Positions 8,542 through 17,846 of a DNA stretch of 64,000 nucleotides are shown piece by piece. A model generated the notes under the pieces. That model saw nothing but the letters and a program-made list of their open reading frames with translations. It was not told where the DNA came from and ran no database searches. The number at the start of each line of letters is the position of its first letter. The first letter of the stretch is position 1. Source of the DNA: Tenacibaculum finnmarkense. GTDB lineage: Bacteria > Bacteroidota > Bacteroidia > Flavobacteriales > Flavobacteriaceae. Location of the stretch: NCBI RefSeq assembly GCF_900239185.1, contig NZ_OENA01000013.1, positions 1-64,000 on the forward strand. The letters are read 5' to 3'. Made by a program: the position numbers and the translations under genes.

Positions 8542-10017
8542 ATGATGTTTAAATATTTTTTAGGGAATAGTCCTAAGTGGTTTAAAATAACCATGCTTAG
8601 TTTTTTAGTTTTCAACGTGTTTTCCTTTTTTGTATTAGGAAAAACAATAACCGCTTGGCTTTTTATAGCAGAGTTTATTTTTACCCTAGCAATGGCACTA
8701 AAGTGTTATCCGCTTTTAACAGGAGGTTTGCTAGCTATTCAGGCAGTTGCATTGGGCTTAACCACCGCTAAAAATGCCTATCATGAAGTAGCTCAAAATT
8801 TAGAAGTAGTATTACTTTTAGTGTTTATGGTGGCGGGTATTTATTTTATGAAACCTTTGCTAATGTTTATTTTTAGTAAGGTTTTTACAAAAATAAAATC
8901 GAAAGTATTATTGTCATTATTATTTGTGTTTTTATCAGCGGTTTTATCAGCGTTTTTAGATGCTTTAACGGTAACGGCAGTATTAATTAGTGTTGCTGTT
9001 GGTTTTTATGGAGTGTATCACAAAATACATTCGAGCTCTTCAGATTATGATCATGATGGAGTTTTAGATAGAGAAGAATTAAGTGGAGAAACCTTAGAGC
9101 AATTTCGTAGTTTTTTACGTAGTTTAATTATGCACGGTGTTGTTGGTACCGCTCTTGGAGGAGTTTGTACCTTAGTTGGTGAGCCTCAAAATTTACTAAT
9201 TGGTGAACGATTAGGTTGGGATTTTGTACAGTTTTTCTTAAAAATGGCACCTATTACGTTACCTGTTTTAGCAGCAGGGATGGCAACAACAGTTGTTTTA
9301 GAATTAACAGGATCGTTTGGTTTTGGAGATAAATTACCAACTGTAGCGGCAAATATTATCGGTAAATACACCGAAGAAGAAGATGCTAAAAGAACAGCTA
9401 AAGAAAAATATGCTTTAATTGTTCAAGGAGTATCTGCAATATTATTAATTGCAGGATTGGCTTTACATATTGCTCCTGTTGGGTTTATCGGTTTGGCATT
9501 GATTATTGTACAAACAGCTTTTATTGGTATTACTGATGAGCATCAATTAGGACCTGCTTTTGAAGAGGCATTGCCTTTTACAGGATTATTAGTAGTCTTT
9601 TTTGTAGTGGTGGCAATGATTCATGACCAGCATTTATTTAGCCCAATAATTCACTGGGCGTTAAGTCAAGACCCAGCATCACAACCAGGGTTATTTTATG
9701 TAGCTAATGGATTTTTATCAGCAATTAGCGATAACGTATTCGTAGCAACGGTATATATTGGTGAGGTAGAACAAGCTTTTAAAAATGGTGATATAACAAG
9801 AGAACATTTTGAAAAATTAGCCATCGCAATTAATACAGGAACTAATTTACCAAGTGTTGCAACACCAAATGGGCAAGCAGCATTTTTATTCTTATTAACA
9901 TCATCATTAGCGCCGTTAATTAATTTATCGTACGGTAAAATGGTTAAAATGGCATTTCCTTATACCATAGTTTTAGGGGGATTAGGATATATAATGGTAA
10001 AACTATTATTGTCTTAA
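8542..10017 (+). CDS. nhaB: Na+/H+ antiporter NhaB, with an EF-hand-like loop
   Basis: An inner-membrane antiporter that expels Na+ in exchange for protons. The 491-aa protein matches NhaB along its length: [71 protein letters not shown]-like [20 protein letters not shown] and [21 protein letters not shown]. About a dozen hydrophobic segments are visible. Between two conserved segments, near residue 175, sits [12 protein letters not shown], which fits the EF-hand calcium loop pattern DxDxDG...E; the E. coli protein has an unrelated acidic stretch there (recollection). It is likely in an operon with the dehydrogenase upstream and ends at a strong terminator. The EF-hand reading is an inference from the motif alone. 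Confidence 0.93.
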   Translation: MMFKYFLGNSPKWFKITMLSFLVFNVFSFFVLGKTITAWLFIAEFIFTLAMALKCYPLLTGGLLAIQAVALGLTTAKNAYHEVAQNLEVVLLLVFMVAGIYFMKPLLMFIFSKVFTKIKSKVLLSLLFVFLSAVLSAFLDALTVTAVLISVAVGFYGVYHKIHSSSSDYDHDGVLDREELSGETLEQFRSFLRSLIMHGVVGTALGGVCTLVGEPQNLLIGERLGWDFVQFFLKMAPITLPVLAAGMATTVVLELTGSFGFGDKLPTVAANIIGKYTEEEDAKRTAKEKYALIVQGVSAILLIAGLALHIAPVGFIGLALIIVQTAFIGITDEHQLGPAFEEALPFTGLLVVFFVVVAMIHDQHLFSPIIHWALSQDPASQPGLFYVANGFLSAISDNVFVATVYIGEVEQAFKNGDITREHFEKLAIAINTGTNLPSVATPNGQAAFLFLLTSSLAPLINLSYGKMVKMAFPYTIVLGGLGYIMVKLLLS

Positions 10018-10043
10018 ATAAATAAAAAAAATAGTGTATTTTT

Positions 10044-10073
10044 AAATCCTGAATTTATATTCAGGATTTTTTT
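10044..10073 (+). terminator. Terminator after nhaB
   Basis: AAATCCTGAAT and ATTCAGGATTT form an 11-bp perfect stem with a 4-nt loop, followed by a T run. Confidence 0.85.
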
Positions 10074-10091
10074 AGTATTATATAAAACAAA

Positions 10092-10787
10092 ATGACGTTC
10101 ATGTTCGCATACATTCAAAAAGAAACGGGTTTAGTTGATGAAATATCAGCTGAAAAAACATTATCTATTATTCAGTTAATTAAAGACGGAGGGCTAGGAG
10201 GCCAAATTATTATTGCCATCCTATTTGTGTTATTAGCCGTAGCATTATACATTTATTTTGAGCGATTTTTTGCCATTAAAGCAGCTTCAAAAATAGATAA
10301 AAATTTTATGGATAAAATTAGAAATTTTGTAACAAGTGGAGATTTAGACAGTGCAAAGCAATTGTGTAAAAACACCAATTCACCTAACGCAAGATTAATT
10401 AGTAAAGGAATTTCAAGAATCGGAAAACCCTTAGAAGATATTAATAAAGCGATTGAAAACGCTGGGAAATTAGAAGTTTATAAACTTGAAAGAAATGTTT
10501 CTGTTATCGCAACTATTGCAGGAGCAGCTCCTATGATTGGGTTTTTAGGAACAGTAATTGGAATGATTATTGCTATTCATGAAATTGCAAATTCAGGTGG
10601 GCAAATTGATATTAAATTATTATCTGACGGATTATATACCGCTATGACAACAACGGTTGCAGGTTTAATTGTAGGAATTATAAGTTATATAACCTACAAT
10701 CATTTGGTGGTTCGTACCGATAAAGTGGTGTATCAAATGGAAGCCGTATCGGTTGATTTTTTAGATTTATTAAACGAACCTGCATAA
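10092..10787 (+). CDS. exbB: MotA/TolQ/ExbB proton channel family protein
   Basis: An inner-membrane proton-channel subunit that powers a TonB- or TolA-type energy transducer. The 231-aa protein has three hydrophobic segments (about residues 38-57, 135-160 and 178-200) arranged as in ExbB/TolQ, with the conserved GAAPMIGFLGTVIGMI stretch and LLSDGLYTAMTTTVAGLIVGI. It is followed 1 nt later by the ExbD-like gene and then by a TonB-like gene, forming a complete energising module. Which outer-membrane receptor it serves is not shown. A second ATG three codons in could be the start. Naming it exbB rather than tolQ follows from the neighbours. Confidence 0.85.
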   Translation: MTFMFAYIQKETGLVDEISAEKTLSIIQLIKDGGLGGQIIIAILFVLLAVALYIYFERFFAIKAASKIDKNFMDKIRNFVTSGDLDSAKQLCKNTNSPNARLISKGISRIGKPLEDINKAIENAGKLEVYKLERNVSVIATIAGAAPMIGFLGTVIGMIIAIHEIANSGGQIDIKLLSDGLYTAMTTTVAGLIVGIISYITYNHLVVRTDKVVYQMEAVSVDFLDLLNEPA

Positions 10788-10788
10788 A

Positions 10789-11181
10789 ATGAATTTAAAG
10801 GGAAGAAATAAAGTAGATCCAAGTTTTAATATGTCGTCAATGACGGATATTGTTTTTTTATTGTTGATATTTTTTATGCTAACATCAACCTTAGTTACGG
10901 TAAATGCCATTGATGTTTTATTGCCAAAAGCAGGCGGAAAAACAGAAAATAATAGCGCAATAGCAGTGAGTATTACCGAAGATTCTGCTTTTTATATTGA
11001 TAAAACAAAAGTAAGTGCTGTTAATTTAGAAAAAACAATATTAAGTAAAGTTGGCACAGATAAAAAGAAAACAGTGGTAATTCGAGGCGATCAAAACGTA
11101 GCATATAAAAATGTGATGAAAGTGATTGATATTGCCAATCGAAATAAATTAAAGATGATTTTAGCGGTAAAAGCAAAGTAA
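10789..11181 (+). CDS. exbD: Biopolymer transporter ExbD/TolR
   Basis: Partner of the ExbB-like channel. The 130-aa protein has a short cytoplasmic N-terminus, one membrane helix (about residues 20-38, MTDIVFLLLIFFMLTSTLV) with the conserved channel Asp in SMTDIVFL, and a periplasmic ExbD/TolR domain (ISITEDSAFYIDKTKV-like, VVIRGDQNVAYKNVMKVIDIA). It starts 1 nt after exbB and is followed by the TonB-like gene after 68 nt. Confidence 0.9.
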   Translation: MNLKGRNKVDPSFNMSSMTDIVFLLLIFFMLTSTLVTVNAIDVLLPKAGGKTENNSAIAVSITEDSAFYIDKTKVSAVNLEKTILSKVGTDKKKTVVIRGDQNVAYKNVMKVIDIANRNKLKMILAVKAK

Positions 11182-11249
11182 TAATGACCTGTATTTCTAA
11201 CTTGTTTTTTGCAAAAAGGAGTGTAAAAATAGTATCGATAAATTAAGTA

Positions 11250-12182
11250 ATGAAAATATTAGAAACAGCACATCAACGTAAGGCGGCGGTAATTACTGCG
11301 GTTATTTTGATGCTTTTACTCTTCGGAGTTTTTAATTTCGGAATAAAATATTTAGATCCGCCGATTGAGTACGGGGTGGCAATTAATTTAGGTTCTTCGG
11401 ATGTTGGAAGCGGTGAGCCTGTGGAAGAAATGGAATTAGCAGCCGCATCACAAGCTGTTTCAGAAGAAAATGAATCGCAAGACTTTGATCAAAACACTGA
11501 AGATCAGCCTGAAGAAGAAGTTGAAGAGGAAATTACGGAGCAAACACAGCCGTTAAATGAATCTTCTCAAGAAATTCAGGAAGATATTATTACAGATGAT
11601 ACGGCAAAAGATGCTCTTAGTATTGCTAAATCAACCAAGGAAAAAGAGGTTGTAAAAGATACATCCGAAGAAAAACCCGAAGAAAAAATTAAAGAAAAGG
11701 TTAAAGAGAAACCAAAGAAAACGCCAAAAAAGAAGCCAAAACCTTCAAAACAAACCACAGATGCTTTAAATAGTTTACTAAACGGAACAGCAAACACAGG
11801 TGCAAAAACAGGCGAAGGTGACGATGCTGAATCTGGTATAAAAGGAAACAAAAATGGCGATTCGAAGGCTAGTAAATACTACGGAAATTCAAAAAGTGGA
11901 ACTGGTGGTAATTATAATTTAGCAGGGCGAAAAGCCTTATCAAAACCTATAAAAAAACCAGATTGCCAGGAAGAAGGTACAATTGTAGTGAGTATTGAGG
12001 TGAATAAAAATGGAATAGTAACCAAAGCACAAACTGGCGGTTTAAAAGGTAGTACAAGTTCGGCTCCTTGTTTAGAAAAAGCAGCAAAACAAGCGGCTTT
12101 AAAAACAATTTGGAATGCTGCTAATGATGCACCCCAAAAACAAAGAGGTACAATTATCTACAAGTTCTCTTTATCAGAATAA
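11250..12182 (+). CDS. TonB-like energy transducer
   Basis: A 310-aa protein with one N-terminal membrane helix (about residues 13-32) followed by a long periplasmic, very acidic and then lysine/proline-rich linker (residues 60-165, for example EKIKEKVKEKPKKTPKKKPK) and a C-terminal globular domain with GTIVVSIEVNKNGIVTKA and a conserved Cys pair (DCQEEG and APCLEKA). The order exbB-exbD-tonB and the architecture point to TonB or a TonB/TolA hybrid that spans the periplasm. The C-terminal domain resembles the TonB-related domains of Bacteroidetes; the Cys pair could form a disulphide (inference). No promoter is obvious before it, so it is probably transcribed with exbBD. Confidence 0.8.
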   Translation: MKILETAHQRKAAVITAVILMLLLFGVFNFGIKYLDPPIEYGVAINLGSSDVGSGEPVEEMELAAASQAVSEENESQDFDQNTEDQPEEEVEEEITEQTQPLNESSQEIQEDIITDDTAKDALSIAKSTKEKEVVKDTSEEKPEEKIKEKVKEKPKKTPKKKPKPSKQTTDALNSLLNGTANTGAKTGEGDDAESGIKGNKNGDSKASKYYGNSKSGTGGNYNLAGRKALSKPIKKPDCQEEGTIVVSIEVNKNGIVTKAQTGGLKGSTSSAPCLEKAAKQAALKTIWNAANDAPQKQRGTIIYKFSLSE

Positions 12183-12205
12183 TTATTTTTTTATTTAAAT
12201 AAATA

Positions 12206-12234
12206 TAACCTCCGATTATTTATCGAGAGGTTAT
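12206..12234. other. Imperfect hairpin between tonB-like gene and folC
   Basis: ATAACCTCCGAT and ATCG-A-GAGGTTAT pair with one bulged base around a TATTT loop. There is no T run after it, so it is either a weak terminator or an mRNA structure in the folC leader, 15 nt before that ATG. Confidence 0.4.
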
Positions 12235-12248
12235 AAAACAATATATAG

Positions 12249-13457
12249 ATGACATATCAACAAACCTTAGATTGGATGTTTGCGCAATTACCAATGTATC
12301 AAAAAGAAGGTAAAACGGCATTTAAAAAAGATTTAACCAATAGTATTGCTTTAAGTAATGAATTAGGAAATCCTGAGAAAAAGTTTAAAACTATTCATGT
12401 TGGTGGAACTAACGGAAAAGGATCTACAAGTCATTTAATTGCTAGTGTTTTACAAGAAGCAGGGTATAAAGTTGGTTTATATACCTCGCCACATCTTAAA
12501 AATTTTACAGAACGTATTCGAATTAATGGGCAAGAAATTGAGCAAGAAAGTATTATTGATTTTATTTCTCAAAATAAACAATTTTTAGAAGCTCAAAAAT
12601 TATCGTTTTTTGAAATGACCGTAGGTATGGCTTTTGATTATTTTGCCAAACAAAAAGTAGATATTGCTATAATTGAAGTAGGATTGGGTGGTCGGTTAGA
12701 TTCAACAAATATTATTACTCCAGAAGTTTCGGTAATTACAAATATCGGCTTAGATCATACGCAGTTTTTAGGCGAAACATTGCCCGAAATAGCGTATGAA
12801 AAAGCAGGGATTATAAAAGATAATATTTCTGTTGTTGTTGGCGAGCGTCAAAAAGAAGTTGAAAAAGTTTTTATAGATAAAGCAAGTGACTGTAATGCTG
12901 AAATAGTATTTGCTTCTGATCAAGATTATAGTTATAAAACCGATTTGTTAGGAGATTATCAATCGAAAAATGTAAAAACGGCAGTTAAAGCGATTAGTCA
13001 ATTAAAAGATTTTGTTGTTTCTGAAGAAAATATCAAAAATGGCTTGTTAAAAGTAGTCGAAAACACTAATTTAAAAGGTCGTTGGCAAATTTTACAGCAA
13101 GAACCTAAAATAATTTGTGATACTGCACATAATAAAGAAGGCTTAATTTATACTTTAGCACAACTTAAAAATGAACAATATAAAAATTTACACATTGTTT
13201 TAGGAGTCGTTTCTGATAAAGACCTAGCAGCTATTTTACCGATGTTTCCTCAAAATGCGAGGTATTATTTTTGTAAACCAAATATTATACGAGGATTATC
13301 AGAAAAAAAATTAAAAGATACAGCTGAGGTGTTTAATTTAACAGGGGATTTGTTTGGTTCTGTAAATGAGGCTTTTGAGTCGGCAAAAACACAGGCAAAC
13401 TCCGAAGATTGTATTTATATTGGTGGAAGTACCTTTGTTGTTGCAGAAATTTTATAA
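12249..13457 (+). CDS. folC: Bifunctional folylpolyglutamate synthase/dihydrofolate synthase
   Basis: Adds glutamate to dihydropteroate and to folates, using ATP. The 402-aa protein shows the Mur-ligase-like ATP-binding loop HVGGTNGKGSTSHLIAS, the family signature GLYTSPHLKNFTERIRING, EVGLGGRLDSTN, ITNIGLDHTQFLG with AYEKAGIIK (Mg and carbamoyl-lysine region), and DTAHNKEG in the C-terminal domain. Length is normal. It follows the TonB-like gene by 66 nt and precedes the tRNA-Val promoter. No other folate genes are near. Confidence 0.93.
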   Translation: MTYQQTLDWMFAQLPMYQKEGKTAFKKDLTNSIALSNELGNPEKKFKTIHVGGTNGKGSTSHLIASVLQEAGYKVGLYTSPHLKNFTERIRINGQEIEQESIIDFISQNKQFLEAQKLSFFEMTVGMAFDYFAKQKVDIAIIEVGLGGRLDSTNIITPEVSVITNIGLDHTQFLGETLPEIAYEKAGIIKDNISVVVGERQKEVEKVFIDKASDCNAEIVFASDQDYSYKTDLLGDYQSKNVKTAVKAISQLKDFVVSEENIKNGLLKVVENTNLKGRWQILQQEPKIICDTAHNKEGLIYTLAQLKNEQYKNLHIVLGVVSDKDLAAILPMFPQNARYYFCKPNIIRGLSEKKLKDTAEVFNLTGDLFGSVNEAFESAKTQANSEDCIYIGGSTFVVAEIL

Positions 13458-13476
13458 AAATAATTGAAAAAAAGTT

Positions 13477-13506
13477 TTGTCAATCTAAATAAGAGTTATA
13501 TATTTG
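13477..13506 (+). promoter_or_regulatory. Strong Bacteroidetes promoter of the tRNA-Val cluster
   Basis: TTGTC with TTG at 13477-13479 and TATATTTG at 13499-13506, spacer 19 nt. It lies 20 nt before the first tRNA. The tRNA-Thr gene at 59887 has the same TTGTC/TATATTTG pair with the same 19-nt spacing. Confidence 0.85.
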
Positions 13507-13525
13507 CACCCGCAATTAGCGTATA

Positions 13526-13600
13526 GGGCGCGTAGCTCAGTTGGTTCAGAGCACTTGGTTTACACCCAAGGGGTCAGGGGTTCGAATCCCTTCGCGCCCA
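13526..13600 (+). tRNA. tRNA-Val (anticodon UAC), copy 1
   Basis: A 75-nt cloverleaf: acceptor GGGCGCG/CGCGCCC, D arm GCTC/GAGC, anticodon stem CTTGG/CCAAG with anticodon TAC at 13561-13563, T arm around GGTTCGAATCC, discriminator A. The genomic sequence continues with CCA at 13601-13603, unlike the other two copies. Confidence 0.97.
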
Positions 13601-13629
13601 CCAAAATACCTAAGGTTAATTGCATAGTA

Positions 13630-13704
13630 GGGCGCGTAGCTCAGTTGGTTCAGAGCACTTGGTTTACACCCAAGGGGTCAGGGGTTCGAATCCCTTCGCG
13701 CCCA
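13630..13704 (+). tRNA. tRNA-Val (anticodon UAC), copy 2
   Basis: Identical to copy 1 over all 75 nt and starting 29 nt after it ends. CCA is not encoded (CAT follows the discriminator A). Confidence 0.97.
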
Positions 13705-13741
13705 CATAGATTACCGAATAAAAAAGTCCTAAAAGTATTTT

Positions 13742-13816
13742 GGGCGCGTAGCTCAGTTGGTTCAGAGCACTTGGTTTACACCCAAGGGGTCAGGGGTTCG
13801 AATCCCTTCGCGCCCA
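13742..13816 (+). tRNA. tRNA-Val (anticodon UAC), copy 3
   Basis: Identical to copies 1 and 2, and starting 37 nt after copy 2 ends. CCA is not encoded. It is followed at once by the cluster terminator. Confidence 0.97.
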
Positions 13817-13818
13817 CT

Positions 13819-13851
13819 AAAAGTCTCATCATTTTTGATGAGACTTTTTTT
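13819..13851 (+). terminator. Terminator of the tRNA-Val cluster
   Basis: A 12-bp perfect stem (AAAAGTCTCATC / GATGAGACTTTT) with a 6-nt loop, running into a T tract. Confidence 0.9.
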
Positions 13852-13917
13852 GTTTTATAATTGTTTTGGGCTATTTTTAATAAGTTTAAAAAAATATTTT
13901 TTTTAAATAGATAAAAG

Positions 13918-13925
13918 TATATTTG
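13918..13925 (+). promoter_or_regulatory. Candidate -7 element for ugd
   Basis: TATATTTG followed by CA, 29 nt before the ugd ATG. A clean -33 TTG is missing in the A/T tract upstream. This probably drives the first gene of the polysaccharide locus. Confidence 0.6.
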
Positions 13926-13954
13926 CAATAAAAAAGTCAAAAGATAACTAGTAG

Positions 13955-15280
13955 ATGAATATAGCGGTTATAGGTTCAGGTTACGTAGGTTTAGTATCGG
14001 GTGCGTGTTTTTCAGAAATGGGAAATAAAGTTACTTGTGTTGATATTGATCAAAATAAAATAGATAAACTACACCAAGGAATTATTCCTATTTATGAACC
14101 AGGATTAGAAAAAATGGTTCTTAAAAATGTTGCTCAAAAAAACTTGTTTTTCACTACAGAGTTAGAAAAGGTTATTAATGATGTTGCTATTGTTTTTATT
14201 GCTGTAGGAACCCCTATGGGTGACGATGGTTCTGCAGATTTACAATATGTTTTATCTGTAGCTAAAGAAATAGGAGCTAAAATGACTAAAAGGCTTGTTG
14301 TTGTTGATAAATCAACCGTACCAATCGGAACGGCCGATAAAGTAAGAGCAACCATACAAAAAGAATTAGACGCAAGAGCTTTAGATATTACTTTCGATGT
14401 CGTTTCAAATCCTGAGTTTTTAAAAGAAGGAGATGCTATTAGTGATTTTATGAAGCCCGATAGAGTTGTTATTGGTGCAGAAACAGCATATGCTTTTGAT
14501 CGCATGAAAGAATTATACAGTCCATTTTTTAGAACACACGAGCGTTTTATAACCATGGACATTCGTTCGGCAGAAATGACAAAATATGCAGCAAATGCAA
14601 TGTTAGCTACTAAAATTTCATTTATGAACGAAATTGCAAATATTTGTGAAAGAGTAGGTGTGGATGTAAATAGTGTACGTGTAGGTATTGGTTCTGATAG
14701 TAGAATTGGTTACAGTTTTATTTATCCTGGTGCAGGTTACGGTGGTTCTTGTTTCCCAAAAGATGTAAAAGCTTTAAAGAAAATAGCGGAAGAAAATGGC
14801 TATGATGCACAATTAATTACCTCGGTAGAGGAGGTAAATAACCGTCAGAAATTTGTTATTGCAGAGAAAATAATTAAAAGATTTGGTGAAAATTTATCAG
14901 GGTTAACTTTTGCCCTTTGGGGATTAGCATTTAAACCAGGAACAGACGATATGCGAGAATCGCCCGCTATTTATGTGGTAAAAGAATTGGTGAAAAGAGG
15001 TGCTAAAATAAAAGCCTATGATCCGAAGGCAATGCAAGAGGCACAGCATTTTTATTTAAAAGATGTTGAAGGAGTTTCTTACTTCGAATCAAAATATGAT
15101 GTTTTAAAAAAGGCAACTGCTTTAATAATGTTAACAGAATGGAAAGAGTTTCGTTCGCCAGATTTTACAGAAATAAAACAGCAGTTAAGTTTTCCTGTTA
15201 TTTTTGATGGTAGAAATCAATATAACGCATTTAACTTAGAGGAAAAAGGTTTTGAATACTATCAAATAGGAAAAAAATAA
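13955..15280 (+). CDS. ugd: UDP-glucose 6-dehydrogenase
   Basis: Oxidises UDP-glucose to UDP-glucuronic acid with two NAD+. The 441-aa protein has the N-terminal Rossmann motif IAVIGSGYVGLVSGACFSEMG, VFIAVGTPMGDDGSADL, VDKSTVPIGTADKVR, the NPEFLKEGDAISDFMKPDR signature and the catalytic cysteine in PGAGYGGSCFPKDVKAL; the C-terminal domain has GLAFKPGTDDMRESPAIYV. It opens the polysaccharide locus, behind its own -7 element, and is followed by the Wza-like export gene after 91 nt. It belongs to the UDP-Glc/GDP-Man dehydrogenase family and could in principle use another NDP-hexose, but the motifs favour UDP-glucose. Confidence 0.9.
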   Translation: MNIAVIGSGYVGLVSGACFSEMGNKVTCVDIDQNKIDKLHQGIIPIYEPGLEKMVLKNVAQKNLFFTTELEKVINDVAIVFIAVGTPMGDDGSADLQYVLSVAKEIGAKMTKRLVVVDKSTVPIGTADKVRATIQKELDARALDITFDVVSNPEFLKEGDAISDFMKPDRVVIGAETAYAFDRMKELYSPFFRTHERFITMDIRSAEMTKYAANAMLATKISFMNEIANICERVGVDVNSVRVGIGSDSRIGYSFIYPGAGYGGSCFPKDVKALKKIAEENGYDAQLITSVEEVNNRQKFVIAEKIIKRFGENLSGLTFALWGLAFKPGTDDMRESPAIYVVKELVKRGAKIKAYDPKAMQEAQHFYLKDVEGVSYFESKYDVLKKATALIMLTEWKEFRSPDFTEIKQQLSFPVIFDGRNQYNAFNLEEKGFEYYQIGKK

Positions 15281-15371
15281 TTATTTTGCGGGCGCTGCTT
15301 TTTTATTATAAAAGAGATAAGTTATTATCATTACTTTGCATAGATAATTTTTTAATTATAAAACAGAAACA

Positions 15372-17822
15372 TTGAAAAAGAAAAGAACATTGAAAAAAGA
15401 ATTGATGAAAGTTGTTTGTATGCTTTTTATCTCATTTGCTAGTATAGCAACATACGGTCAGGCTACACAATCACAATTAAATAATATTGAGGTTGATAAT
15501 TTATCAGATAAACAAGTAGCGAGCTATCGCGATAAAAGTAAAAAACAAGGATATACCTTAGAACAGGCCTTAGTAATGGCTAAAACCAAAGGAATGTCTG
15601 AGTTACAAGCTCAAAAATTAAAAACTAGAATCCTTAATTTAGGAAATAATGACGTTGTTGATTCAAAAGTTGACGATAAACCTGAAGATAAAGTTTTAAC
15701 CAAAGGCTCTGATGATGTATATTTTGGTTTAACAGGTGGGCAAGGCGAAGCGCAACCAAAAGAAAAACTTTTTGGGTATGATTTTTTTAATAATCCAAAT
15801 ATTTCGTTTACGCCAAATTTAAATGTAGCAACTCCTGAGAATTATATTATTGGAGCAGGAGATGTTATTTCTGTTGATTTATGGGGAGCAGCTGAAGCTA
15901 ATTACGATAAAAAAGTAAACAAGCAAGGTGCTATTAATATTCAAGGTGTTGGTTATATTCATTTAGTAGGATTACCTATTAAAGCGGCAAAATCAAAAAT
16001 AAAAAATTATTTAAAGAGAATTTATGCAGGAATAACAGCCTCTTCAAATAGTTATAATAAAGTGAATATTGCTGTTTCGATAAAAGAAGTACGAAATGTT
16101 CAGGTAAACATTGTAGGAGAGGTGAAAGTGCCTGGTTCTTATTCTTTAAGTGCTTTTTCAACAGTTTTAAACTCGTTATATGCTGCTGGCGGACCAACAA
16201 AAAATGGAACGCTTAGAAATATTAGGCTTTTTAGATCAGGAAAGAAAATTGCTGATTTCGATTTTTATGAGTTTTTAGTAAACGGATTAGAAAAAGGAAA
16301 TATAACCGTGCAAGATCAGGATGTTATCATTGTAAAACCCTACAAAAAATTAGTAACCATCGAAGGTGCTGTTAAAAGACCTGGTTTGTATGAAATGAAA
16401 GCTTCTGAAACACTTTCAAATTTATTAAACTACTGTAGTGGTTTTGTTTCAAATGCGTATAAACAAAATATCGTTGTTGAAAGAGTTAACGGTATTCAAA
16501 AAGAAATGGTAGAAATACCACAAGAAAAATTAGCTATAGAGAAGTTAAAAGATGGCGATTTTATAAAAATCAATAAAATTGCTGATGAATTTTCAAACAA
16601 AATAACCATAATAGGGGCTGTTTTTCAACCAGGGAATTATCAGTATACCGAAAACTTATCAGTAACCGATTTATTAAATAAAGCAGAAGGATTTACCAAA
16701 GAAGCTTTTTTAGATAGAGGAATCATTACAAGAACTTATGATGAAATAACTAAAGAGACTATTTCTTTTTCGTTAAAAGAAAATAATGATACGTTGTTTT
16801 TAAAGCAAAATGATAGTATTTATATCTTTAGTAAAGAAGAATTAAAAGAAAAAGAATTTATCACTATTAATGGAGCCGTAAATAAAGGAAGGAAATTTGA
16901 TTTTATGCAAGGAATGCAAATAGAAGATTTAATAGTACTTGCAGGTGGTTTGAAAGATGGAGCTGATGCGAAAACAATTGACGTATCAAGAAGATTAAAA
17001 GATGGAAGTTTTGAGACTATTAGTAAAAACTTTAACCTTAGTGCAAATACAAGCTTAGAAGGAACAGCTAGCAATCATTTTATCTTGAAGCCTTTTGATA
17101 TTATTTCGGTTCGCTATTTAAAAGGATATACCAAGCAAAAAACTGTTTTTATTAAAGGAGAAACTAATTTTGAAGGAGAATATGCAATCGGTTTAAAAAA
17201 TGAGAAAATATCAGATTTAATTAAAAAAGCAGGTGGGTTAACAAAATTCGCCTATGTTGAAGGAGCTTTTTTAACTAGAAGAAATAATACTATAGAAGAT
17301 AAAAAGCAATCAGAAATACTTACTGAGTTTGTTAGAAAAGACATGTTAGGTACAGGTAAGCAGCGAGTTAATGTGAGGAAATCGTTTAAAATAGGGATTA
17401 ACTTAAAGAAGATATTAGCGAAGGGTGGTGTGTCGTCAAAATATAATTTAATTTTAGAAGAAGGAGATGAGCTTTTTATTCCTTCAGAAAGACAAACGGT
17501 AAAAGTAGAAGGTGAGGTATTATCGCCATCATTAGTTCGATATGAAAAAAGAAAAAGCTTTAAGCAATATATCGAGAATTCTGGTGGTTTTTCTGCAAAG
17601 GCAAAGAAAAGTAGGGCATATGTAATTCATGCCAATGGTGATATTAAAACGACAAAACGCTTTTTGTTTTTTAAATCATATCCAAAAGTAAAGCCAGGTT
17701 CGGTTATTTTAGTGCCTAATAAACCTGAAAGTGTTAGAGAAATTTCAACACAAGAGGTTATTGCTATAACAACAGGTTTAGCGACCTTAGGGGTTTTAGT
17801 AAAAACATTAACAGATAAATAG
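15372..17822 (+). CDS. Polysaccharide export outer-membrane protein with SLBB repeats (Wza-like)
   Basis: An 816-aa periplasmic/outer-membrane protein. It starts with a hydrophobic signal sequence (about residues 12-30, VVCMLFISFASIATYGQ), then a Poly_export domain near residues 155-220 (ENYIIGAGDVISVDLWGAAE) and at least five SLBB-like modules (for example VQVNIVGEVKVPGSYSLSAF, VTIEGAVKRPGLYEM, ITIIGAVFQPGNYQYTENL, VFIKGETNFEGEYAIG, VKVEGEVLSPSLVRY), ending in a hydrophobic C-terminal helix (ITTGLATLGVLVKTL). This is far longer than E. coli Wza but is usual for Bacteroidetes export porins (family knowledge). The start is uncertain: TTG 15372 gives a basic N-terminus, while ATG 15405 gives a compact signal peptide (805 aa). 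It pairs with the Wzz-like protein at 19819. Confidence 0.85.
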   Translation: MKKKRTLKKELMKVVCMLFISFASIATYGQATQSQLNNIEVDNLSDKQVASYRDKSKKQGYTLEQALVMAKTKGMSELQAQKLKTRILNLGNNDVVDSKVDDKPEDKVLTKGSDDVYFGLTGGQGEAQPKEKLFGYDFFNNPNISFTPNLNVATPENYIIGAGDVISVDLWGAAEANYDKKVNKQGAINIQGVGYIHLVGLPIKAAKSKIKNYLKRIYAGITASSNSYNKVNIAVSIKEVRNVQVNIVGEVKVPGSYSLSAFSTVLNSLYAAGGPTKNGTLRNIRLFRSGKKIADFDFYEFLVNGLEKGNITVQDQDVIIVKPYKKLVTIEGAVKRPGLYEMKASETLSNLLNYCSGFVSNAYKQNIVVERVNGIQKEMVEIPQEKLAIEKLKDGDFIKINKIADEFSNKITIIGAVFQPGNYQYTENLSVTDLLNKAEGFTKEAFLDRGIITRTYDEITKETISFSLKENNDTLFLKQNDSIYIFSKEELKEKEFITINGAVNKGRKFDFMQGMQIEDLIVLAGGLKDGADAKTIDVSRRLKDGSFETISKNFNLSANTSLEGTASNHFILKPFDIISVRYLKGYTKQKTVFIKGETNFEGEYAIGLKNEKISDLIKKAGGLTKFAYVEGAFLTRRNNTIEDKKQSEILTEFVRKDMLGTGKQRVNVRKSFKIGINLKKILAKGGVSSKYNLILEEGDELFIPSERQTVKVEGEVLSPSLVRYEKRKSFKQYIENSGGFSAKAKKSRAYVIHANGDIKTTKRFLFFKSYPKVKPGSVILVPNKPESVREISTQEVIAITTGLATLGVLVKTLTDK

Positions 17823-17846
17823 TAATTGCATATATAAATTAGCAAT

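Noticed and set aside
11576..11851. Minus-strand Phe/Ser-rich frame within the TonB-like gene
   Set aside because: It is the complement of the Glu/Lys/Pro-rich linker; low complexity explains the open frame.
13526..13816. Tandem repeats of about 104 and 112 nt resembling a CRISPR array
   Set aside because: The repeated units are full tRNA genes with cloverleaf pairing.
13504..13860. 118-aa open frame across the tRNA-Val cluster
   Set aside because: The repeated SSVGSEHLVYTQGVRGSNPF peptide is the translation of the three tRNA copies, a known annotation artefact.
15979..16200. Minus-strand frame within the export gene
   Set aside because: A shadow of the SLBB coding sequence, Leu-rich because of AT-rich codons.
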